NCBI GenBank assembly: GCA_951640195.1
Contig: OX621164.1
Location: forward strand, 3,081,098 to 3,145,097
Reading direction: 5' to 3'
Length of the DNA: 64,000 nucleotides
Origin: Porpolomopsis calyptriformis
Taxonomy: Eukaryota > Basidiomycota > Agaricomycetes > Agaricales > Hygrophoraceae
Notes under the pieces: generated by a model
The model's database searches: none
Told to the model about the DNA's origin: nothing
The model's input: only the letters and a program-made list of their open reading frames with translations
Shown here: in pieces, positions 57,701-64,000 of the stretch
Layout of the letters: each line of letters starts with the position of its first letter
How positions within the stretch are numbered: position 1 is the stretch's first letter
Position numbers and translations under genes: made by a program

Positions 57701-59108
57701 CAAGTTCGAGGCTACTCACATCAAGCTCAATTCGGAAGGCTTCGCGAAGATCATTCGGGACCGCGTCATCCGAGATCACGGAGTCCCACGACGGATTATT
57801 CACGATCGCGATCCACGGTTCGTATCCAAATACATGACTGATCTCTTCCGCCTCCTAGGCACGACACAAAACGTTTCCACCGCTTACCACCCTCAAACTG
57901 ATGGCCAGTCCGAACGAATGAATCAGACTCTCAAACAATATCTGCAAGTCTTCATCAATCATCGTCAGGACAATTGGAAGGAATGGTTGGCATTAGCTGA
58001 GTTCTCATATAATAACTCTGTCCACGCTGCCACTACCCAAACCCCTTTCTACGTCAATTACGGTCAACATCCTTGGTCTGGAAACGATACCCGAAGGGAA
58101 GTCCGAAACGAATCCGCTACCCAGTTCGCAGAGCGAATGAAGCAAGTCCGTCAGGAGACTGAGTCCGCTCTCAGGCAGGCCAACGAACAAATGAAGGCTA
58201 ATCACGACAAACGATCCCGACCTATTCAGGAGTACGCCCCTGGAGACAAGGTCTGGCTTGCCGCCACGAACATCAAGACCAATCGTGCAATGAAGAAGCT
58301 CGATAACAAACGTTTCGGACCCTTCAAGATTGTCGAGAAAATTGGTCGTTCCGCCTACCAACTCGAACTCCCCCACGAATGGATGGGTTTACACCCAGTC
58401 TTCAACGAGTCCTATCTATCCCTGTACCGTCATTCTTCCTATCCGAATCAAAAAGCCCCTCCTCCCCCTCCTCCCCTCCAGTTGGACGATGAAACCGAAT
58501 ACGTCGTCGAGAAAATTCTGGATTCCCGAATTCATCGAAAGCAGCTCCAATATCTGGTACATTGGGAAGGCTACACCAACGAAGAGAATACCTGGCAGTC
58601 CGCATCCGATGTCGCGCATGCCCAAGAACTGGTCGACGAGTTCCACGCTCTGAACCCGAAACGACCAGCCCCGAGGCTTCAGGTCCGTGTCATTCGCATG
58701 GATGATTTCTTTGGCATCGACGATCGCCTCTATGACCCCATCACCGATTCGTACGGCGAAGGCTACAAACCACCGATGATGTCCGACAACATCGATGTCA
58801 TTGTCCCGCTTACGCCCACCGAAGTCGATCGTGCCCTGGACTTCGATTTCGACATCTCTGTCCTCTTCCCCCATCTCCCCACACATGTACGACGAGTCTG
58901 GATCTACGAGGAAGGTCCAGTCAACGCGGTCACCCTCGTTGCACGACTGGACAGCCGTGGCCAAGTACTCCGCATGTACCAGCTCACGCTCTCTCTTTCA
59001 GCCGTGGATATCCAACGACGATACGGCCATTACCTCCCTGCTATCCCCTGTTACGCACCCCGCTGGCTTTTACGAGACTGCTCAAGACATCTCCAACGCC
59101 TACATTGA
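54756..59108 (+). CDS. Gypsy-2 pol polyprotein with chromodomain and extended C-terminus
   Basis: An uninterrupted 1450-codon frame starting in an ATGA overlap with gag. Order: protease (ALVDSGCEGSCIDVKYV); reverse transcriptase with LIYIDDILIFDK; RNase H (VETDASEYALGAILSQK); integrase with HHCC finger (HYGPFKTTEVLCRDYWW ... CETCQRTKA), TITVDLVGPIPE, IHDRDPRFVSKYMTDLF and AYHPQTDGQSERMNQ; and a chromodomain near residue 1250 (YVVEKILDSRIHRKQLQYLV, HWEGYTNEENTW). Chromodomains direct integration to marked chromatin. About 140 further residues follow (starting RVIRMDDFFGIDDRLYDP) that I cannot assign. All key motifs are intact, so it may still be active. Confidence 0.95.
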   Translation: MKMRSLHSTGSCLLWHNTVSDISPLYTTTACTTAIIPESNTPVVSPSPRLVPPDVRIERPEIPIPESLSPSVDSIDVNSLLTPLDVVNAIKGDADSAISILQHWSHPARSREMVQSTVDEITALTPESAIRALNELKQPHVFVRGFKGNQLVLKAHLVTLDDRTEHIATALVDSGCEGSCIDVKYVRDHDLHTTPLARPVRVHNADGQPNTEGPITDMVTLELRIGTHVERISFGVTNLGKGQIFLGHDWLKTHNPSMDWKTGTLDFDRCPPDCHPSVDSSDINNLTLEDDDRLLMIDLTPAIRIRLMTKSQELAIKAAEAQKKDRDWKDIVPDYLHGFQDVFTKKDFDELPPPRPWDHAIELLPGTDEKLDCKIYPLSVEERSQLDEFLEENLRTGRIRPSISPIASPFFFIKKKDGRLRPIQDYRKLNDLTVKNRYPLPLITELIDTLQNACYFTKLDIRWGYNNVRIKEGDEHKAAFRTNRGLFEPLVMFFGLTNLPATFQTMMNDIFHVQIHQGHVLIYIDDILIFDKDLEMHHRHVREVMSLLREHKLYLKPDKCEFDQKQVEYLGVVVSEGQVRMDPIKVQGITDWPIPTCKRDVQSFLGFCNFYRRFIHHFAGIARPLNVLTGNAPFEWTDQCQDAFDVLKTIITSAPILSIANDYDLLHVETDASEYALGAILSQKQENVWKPIGFLSKSFSPAERNYQVYDCELLAIMAALQEFRKHLLSAKQVFEVWTDHANLQYFKKPQKLNRRQARWLTELQDFHFTLHHVAGKANSKADILSRRPGFERGVDDNDDTILLPDSLFSIGSHPIVDLRPVQLDVEPDHLRLRIKNSYRNQEDSVTLLQKKQENGWKTQDDGILTFNDRIYISVDKPLRGEIISRYHDNPLSGHYGPFKTTEVLCRDYWWPTIRRDVKQYISGCETCQRTKASRLPAKTPLHPFDPPTRPWDTITVDLVGPIPECQGYNAVLTIVDTFSKAVKFEATHIKLNSEGFAKIIRDRVIRDHGVPRRIIHDRDPRFVSKYMTDLFRLLGTTQNVSTAYHPQTDGQSERMNQTLKQYLQVFINHRQDNWKEWLALAEFSYNNSVHAATTQTPFYVNYGQHPWSGNDTRREVRNESATQFAERMKQVRQETESALRQANEQMKANHDKRSRPIQEYAPGDKVWLAATNIKTNRAMKKLDNKRFGPFKIVEKIGRSAYQLELPHEWMGLHPVFNESYLSLYRHSSYPNQKAPPPPPPLQLDDETEYVVEKILDSRIHRKQLQYLVHWEGYTNEENTWQSASDVAHAQELVDEFHALNPKRPAPRLQVRVIRMDDFFGIDDRLYDPITDSYGEGYKPPMMSDNIDVIVPLTPTEVDRALDFDFDISVLFPHLPTHVRRVWIYEEGPVNAVTLVARLDSRGQVLRMYQLTLSLSAVDIQRRYGHYLPAIPCYAPRWLLRDCSRHLQRLH

Positions 59109-59141
59109 ACTCGCGCGGACGCGATTCTGAAGGGAGAGTGA

Positions 59142-59540
59142 TGTTACGATACGTTCATTCTTTTTCATCTTATCTTATCTTATCGCAGCCTACTTAATCT
59201 TATCTCGTTCATCCCCCACCTTCCTTGTCTTATCGTTTCCTTCTAGTCGCTTGTGACCGCGATTGTCACACCTGTCACTGTCACGCACGAGCGACTTCCG
59301 CCATTGGTCGGCAATGATGCCATCCGCAGTTGCGCAGCCATCCGCAGCAGCTGAATCAGCCATTCCACGGATTGTCGTTGAGTCGTAGGATTCAAACCCA
59401 GAAGTAGATAAATAGCGTAGTCAGAGTTTGTATCTTTAGTTTCGATCTCAACATAGACACCCCACCCTTGTCATTCGACTAGGATCTCTGTTCTATCCGT
59501 TGACCCTCTAAGCCGACCGAAAGATCACTGCGCCTTAACA
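59142..59540 (+). repeat. Gypsy-2 3' LTR
   Basis: 399 bp, followed by TSD CATCT and the resumed host exon. Confidence 0.93.
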
Positions 59541-60420
59541 CATCTGATCTTAAGGTATGTTGCGTAACATCTATAGTTATTATACTAAATGGCAAGGCGT
59601 CAACTAGCATGGCAGAAAGAATAGAAAGAGGGGTACCGACAGTGAGAAAGAGAACACCGATACTGATGATGACCAGCCAAAAAAGAAAAAGAAAAAAGTG
59701 AGTGTTTCGCTACCATTTTGATGCTAATAGTATTTATAATATATAGAAACCCGATAAAATATTGCCAGGGAATGTAGCCCGAAACGAAAAGATCCAGTTT
59801 CTTAGGAATCGATGGGCTTGCAATACACGCAACTGCTCAAGTGATCACTGCTATGTGCCGGCTGACAACCCTGAGCATTTCCCTCTAAGCATGACTCACT
59901 TTGAGGTCTGGGCTTCTGCCTTGGTGAGTCGTGAAGTAATCACTTGAGTTGGCAACACTAACCCATTCACCTAAAGCTTAAGGACGACAGGAGTGCAACA
60001 ATTGATAAACCTCCAAACCATAAAGCATTCGACGTCTTGTCTCCAGACAGTCTTAGCCCCAAATCACTTCTTCATCAATGCCGTCAACAAGCTGTAGCAA
60101 AAGATCAGGCCGTTTCTGCACCCATGCAAATTCACAACCATTTCTCTATTCCTGACGCTCTCTTCGGACTTTTGTCTCATGTCGCACCTGCACCCAATGC
60201 TGTTCCTTCTTCAACTGTTTCTCAATCACCACTGCTCATCTCTGTTGCAAATCCATCTGGACCAAAAATGACAATAACTGACTTCTGCGACAACTACTCA
60301 CTTTCCGAAGCTATTCAAGACCGACTTGTCGCAAATGGGTACTCGGGAACACATACCTTTGCTTACACTGAGATAAGTGAACTAAAGGAGATGGGATTCA
60401 AAAGTGGGGAGATTGCAGAG

Positions 60421-60821
60421 TGTTATAAACTGGTTGTCGATGAGATGGTTTTACTTCGGAGAGCTCTGTCCCAAGACGATGATAATGTCTCAAGTCCTAG
60501 TTATTGGGTTGCTAACGAGGAATCAGACTTAAAGTCTGAGTACGACTAACTAGGAGTTTATATACTGACTACGCTACTGTGGATGAGTCAGTGTAAACAT
60601 GCGGAGTACATGCGACGAGTAAAGATAAACATGATAAGAGACTCGGAGCATGTGAAGAGATGAAACATAATTGTCGGAAATGAAATATGTCCTATCTCGG
60701 TTAAATGAAAAGATACGGAATTGTGGGGAATCCCTGGGGAGTCCCAAGTAGAGATAAGACCTGTCCGACTAAGCAACGATGACTAACATAGAGAGGAAGT
60801 GAAAATTTTACGTTCGTGACA
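60421..60821 (-). repeat. Gypsy-3 3' LTR
   Basis: About 401 bp on the minus strand. It carries GTCAGTATATAAA and AAGTCTGATTCCTCGTTAG, as in 39729-40139. Its distal end is fused directly to the host gene after codons GEIAE, so the host frame reads on into LTR sequence for about 43 codons and stops at 60547-60549. Confidence 0.88.
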
Positions 60822-60855
60822 TACACCTCGTTTTTCAGGAAATTCGACCCGAATT

Positions 60856-61593
60856 TCAAACTTGGGCGGTGTCGGTCGTTTCGTCCTCTGGGCCCTGAGT
60901 CTGGATTTCCTCACCAGTGGGGGCCTCGATGACCACTGAGAGGGAAGCGATGGGGATAGTTTCCGAAGCTGCTTCGATGGGGGAAGGGGCTCGGACTGTC
61001 TTGACGTCGTCGTCGTCCGGGTATTCCAAGTCGAGGTTGATGGGATACTCGACTAACGCACCGTAGTCGATTATGGTCTCTGTCGTCGCAAGGTCTTGTT
61101 GAGCTCGGAGGAAATCCTCTCGAGAGAGCCGTTCGGCTTGACGACTCTCCTCTACGAGCTTGACGATGATGGCGCGGGTGGTGACGTCATAGCAATCGAC
61201 CCATGTACGCTTCTTCTGTCGTTGGAGCTCCCAAATTTTGAGCTCACTCTCGTCCCAGCGGTTCTTCCAATATAGGGCACTCCTCTCTGATGCTTTGAGC
61301 TCGGCTTTTAAGACATCGCGTTCTTGTCGAAGTTCTCGGTTCCAGCTGCTAACACTATTGCTGTGGACCGTGAGACGTGAAATGGTGACGGCAGGATCTT
61401 CAGGAGGAGGGGTTTCCATAGGGTACTCTTTGAAGAAGTCCTCTGCACGTGCGCGAGCTTGTCGGCGTAATTGCTGAGTGGAGGAAGAAGAGGTGGAGGG
61501 ACCGGGGGTAGGGGAACGGATGGCGGCAGACGAGGGGATTCGTCCAGCGCATCTGATGGCAACTTGAGGAGAGGGAGATCGAGTGGCGGGCAT
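60856..61593 (-). CDS. extra ORF between pol and 3' LTR of Gypsy-3
   Basis: Starts at ATG 61593 and encodes 245 residues: a Ser/Pro-rich head, a long charged helix that looks like a coiled coil (LRQERDVLKAELKASERSAL and EDFLRAQQDLATTETI), and an acidic tail (LDLEYPDDDDVKT). It sits in the position of env in retroviruses, but has no signal peptide, no TM segment and no cleavage site, so an envelope role is not supported. It resembles gag-like or accessory coiled-coil proteins. Its role is unknown. Confidence 0.7.
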   Translation of the reverse strand: MPATRSPSPQVAIRCAGRIPSSAAIRSPTPGPSTSSSSTQQLRRQARARAEDFFKEYPMETPPPEDPAVTISRLTVHSNSVSSWNRELRQERDVLKAELKASERSALYWKNRWDESELKIWELQRQKKRTWVDCYDVTTRAIIVKLVEESRQAERLSREDFLRAQQDLATTETIIDYGALVEYPINLDLEYPDDDDVKTVRAPSPIEAASETIPIASLSVVIEAPTGEEIQTQGPEDETTDTAQV

Positions 61594-61763
61594 TATGAAT
61601 GATGATTCAGCGATGTTGGCGTTGGGAACAACAGTATTGGGTAAGGTTCGTTAAAAGTGGGGAAAGACTGGATGGAATCGTATCGACGATTCTGAGTTTA
61701 TAAACGCCTACTCGACCTAAAAATAGAATTCAGAAATGGACAGCTGGAATGATGACAAACGAG

Positions 61764-63999
61764 TCAAGTCGCCGTTTGAATTGAGTCTTCGTAAGTCTTC
61801 ACAATTTCTTTAGCATGTCGTAAGACGTTCGATCGTTCTTCCCAAGTAGCTTCTTCGATCGGATAACCTTTCCATTTGACCAAATATTTTCGTCGGCGTT
61901 GAACTCCAGAGTGTTGAAGAATAGATTCAACTTCGTATTCTTCTTCGTTCTCGATCAGATCTGGTGGAGGTCGAGATGTATCAGTGATATCAGGGTGGAG
62001 CAACTTATCTTCGACATTTGGTCTCAGGAGTGATACGTGAAAAACTGGGTGGAGCTTCCAAGTTCCGGGGATGTTGATAAGATACGCAAGATCTGATACT
62101 TGTTTCAGGATCTTGAATGGTCCAGTTCTTCGGTTATCTAGTTTCTTGGCAGGTCGAGTCGTCTTGATGTTCTTGGTGTCCAACCAAACTAAATCTCCGA
62201 CTTTGAAGGAGGGAGAGAGTTTCCGTTTTTGATCGGCATATTTCTTCATTGATTCTGCGGCATGTGAAAGTGATTCGCCGGCACTCTTCTGAGCACGCGT
62301 GAGACGTTCGTGAAAGGTGTTTGCTGCGGGGACATTACTCGGGGATTTGATTATGATCGGTAAATGAGGGTGACGGCCATATTCCAAATAGAAGGGTGAT
62401 TGTGATGTGGAGGAGTGTTGTCGATTATTGTAAGCGAATTCGGCAGAAGCCAGCCATTCGGACCAGTCGTCTTGCATGAAATTGGTATAGAATCGTAGGT
62501 AGACTTCGAGTTCTTGATTCGTTCGTTCGGTCTGACCATCGGTCTCGGGATGATAAGCAGTAGACAGTCCAGAAATGGTTCCTAGGAGTTTATTGAGGGC
62601 TTCAGTGAATTTTGATGCGAACTGAACTCCACGATCAGAAATAATCTTCTTTGGCCATCCATGGTGTTTCCAAATATGATCACGGAAGAGTCGGGCAGCG
62701 CCTTCTGATGAGAGATTGGAAGTCGTCGGAATAAAGTGGGCTCATTTTGTGAAACGATCGACGACTACCATCACGGCGTCGTATCCAAGCGAGTCAGGTA
62801 GTTGAACAATGAGATCGACGGTTATCTCAGTCCATGGTTCGGTAGCGGGGGGTATAGGTTGTAGGAGTCCTGTCGGCTTCGAAGGATAATTCTTGTTTTG
62901 TTGACAAGCAGGACAGGATCGTACGTAGTTGATAACGTCTTGAGAGACGCCATTCCAAACAAAGTTTCGGAGCACTAGCTCCTTCATCTTCTCAATGCCA
63001 GGGTGTCCAGCGTGGGGGTAGACGTGGGACAGTCGTATTATGTCTGTGCGCAGAGATACTTCCTCCGGCACCACAATTCGACCTTCAACATCGCGAACCA
63101 ACCCATCGGCTTGGTCCCAAAACAGTGAGGCATCCTCGATTCTCTGTGAGATCTTGTTCGGTATTGGTAGCTTGAAGCGTAATTTTGCGAAAAAGTCTGG
63201 TTCTGAAAGTTTGACGATCGAATTGATCCAATGTTCATCTGCGATTAAAATCTCGTCTTCCACCTCGCTTTTACCCTCGTCGAAATAATCCGGGCGCCTG
63301 GATAACCCATCGGCCTTGTTCTTTCTCCCTGGGACGTACTCGATTTTATACTCGTATCTTGATAAGATTTCTGACCAACGAGCACGTCGTCCAAACAATA
63401 CGCGAGCAGTATTGAAATATCTGAGGGCGAGACTGTCGGTACGAATCAGAAGGTCGTGTCGCGAACCTTCTAAAAGATGTCGCCATGCTTTAAGACAGTC
63501 TATTATCGCCAGAAGTTCAGCGTCGTGAGTTGGATATTTCTTTTCAGCAGGGGTTAAAGATCTTGAATGAAAGCCTACAGGTTTCCATTCGTTTTCATGT
63601 AGCTGAGACAGTATTCCTCCTAAGGCAAAACCAGAGGCGTCAGTCTCCAGGCAGTATGGCAGGTCTTGATCCGGTATTTCGAGGACAGGGGCATTCGTGA
63701 GGGAGTGTTTCAACTGATCAAAGGCGTGTTGTCGTTTGGAGGTCCATTCCCATATGGTATCTTTGCGGAGTAACTGGTTGAGTGGTTGGGCGATCTTTGA
63801 GAAGTCTTTGATATATTTTCTCCAGAAATTTGCGCTTCCGAGAAAGGATTGGAGTTGTTTGACGGTTCGAGGCTCGGGCCATTCGGCGATGGCTTTGACC
63901 TTCTTGGGATTGGTCCCGATATGACCTTTCGTTAAGGTCATCCCTAGATAGATCACCTCTTCTTTCTCGAATTGGCATTTGACGGGTTTGCAGGAGAGC
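61764..63999 (-). pseudogene. Gypsy-3 pol, 3' part, one in-frame TGA
   Basis: The frame is open from the window edge: end of RT (IYLGMTLTKGHIGTNPKKVK), the connection region ending FLGSANFWRKYIKDF, RNase H (LETDASGFALGGILSQL; HDAELLAIIDCLKAW), integrase finger (HVYPHAGHPG ... CPACQQNK), TEITVDLIVQLPDSLGYD, and after a TGA at 62742-62744 (in DRFTK*AHF, Trp expected) the rest of the integrase and a chromodomain (YEVESILQHSGVQRRRKYLV, KWKGYPIEEATW). The single TGA is the only break seen. Confidence 0.87.
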
Positions 64000-64000
64000 T

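Larger units (their letters stand above)
52284..59540 (+). mobile_element. Gypsy-2: nearly intact chromovirus-type LTR retrotransposon
   Basis: It has 399-bp LTRs (52284-52682 and 59142-59540, TGTTACG...CTTAACA) that differ at three positions seen, all transitions, giving about 99% identity. TSD CATCT lies at 52279-52283 and 59541-59545. A purine-rich tract (GAAGGGAGAGTGA) precedes the 3' LTR. It contains gag and a 1450-residue pol. The high LTR identity and open pol point to a recent insertion. Confidence 0.95.
51726..60420 (+). pseudogene. host gene with SAM-like region, split by Gypsy-2 and truncated by Gypsy-3
   Basis: The first exons (51726-51897 and 51949 onward) encode MAPPNSVLDPGDIESSSDEL and later ITYNLSLFHAKEMKKPARKR, a kinase-free region of unknown type. 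In the codons for EKTS the gene is interrupted by Gypsy-2. After the element the exon resumes for GATCTTAAG and meets a good donor at 59555. Later exons carry a basic run, NEKIQFLRNRWACNTRNCSS with a Cys pattern, and at 60271-60420 a SAM-domain-like helix set (ITDFCDNYSLSEAIQDRL, YSGTHTFAYTEISELKEMGF). Gypsy-3 abuts immediately after GEIAE, so the natural end is lost. Such proteins are multi-copy in mushroom-forming fungi; function unknown. Confidence 0.7.
60421..64000 (-). mobile_element. Gypsy-3: minus-strand Ty3/gypsy element, 3' part (runs off window)
   Basis: Read on the minus strand from 64000 it gives RT end, RNase H, integrase and chromodomain (63999-61764), an extra ORF (61593-60856), then the 3' LTR (60821-60421). 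The LTR starts TGTCACGAACG and ends TTTATAACA, and shares internal strings with the solo LTR in Gypsy-1. The 5' half lies outside the window, so the second TSD copy cannot be seen. Confidence 0.9.

Noticed and set aside
60037..60549. Continuous plus-strand frame ending in YKLVVDEMVLLRRAL-type residues
   Set aside because: Only the part up to 60420 is host coding. The rest is translated LTR sequence of Gypsy-3, so the apparent C-terminus is an artefact of the insertion.
60856..61593. Envelope protein for Gypsy-3
   Set aside because: Position alone suggests env, but there is no signal peptide, TM helix or cleavage motif. It was kept as an accessory coiled-coil ORF.

Overview
This is a nuclear segment of a filamentous basidiomycete. 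The evidence is dense, multi-exon genes on both strands with introns mostly of 45-60 bases (GT...AG, CTRAC-like branch sites), a class IV chitin synthase, a NOP10 gene, CorA and ABCA transporters, a Crinkler-type protein and chromodomain Ty3/gypsy elements. The mix would suit a Ceratobasidiaceae (Rhizoctonia-like) fungus, but that placement is inference. Gene models were spliced by eye. Where exon sums are quoted they divide by three and end at a stop.

Left part (1-35,400) is ordinary gene-rich euchromatin: the end of an RCC1-repeat protein, a small coiled-coil gene (-), an ABCA transporter, a CorA Mg2+ transporter, a PNPOx-like flavoprotein, a PX-domain AGC kinase, a GRAM/VASt sterol-transfer protein, a Crinkler/RHS-type protein (-) head to head with the NatC subunit NAA38, a Whi2-like protein (-), class IV chitin synthase (-), NOP10 (-), a long disordered protein (-) and a Sec14 protein.

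Middle part (35,200-46,400) is a segmental duplication. Each block holds the last Sec14 exon (real in block A, dead in block B), a minus-strand gene for a secreted Kex2-type repeat precursor, and a divergent plus-strand gene for a small secreted protein with two CxxC pairs. Block A's precursor has two peptide modules. Block B's has eight, because a 128-bp exon+intron unit was amplified in tandem. I consider this the most interesting system in the window. Between the blocks sits a Ty3/gypsy element (Gypsy-1, 112-bp LTRs, TSD CACGT) that itself carries two solo LTRs.

Right part (46,500-64,000) has a thioredoxin, an F-box protein and poorly resolved hypothetical genes, followed by a transposon-rich zone. 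One host gene with a SAM-like C-terminal region is split by an almost intact chromovirus (Gypsy-2, 399-bp LTRs, TSD CATCT) and cut off at its 3' end by a third, minus-strand element (Gypsy-3) that runs off the window. No tRNA, rRNA or CRISPR was recognised.
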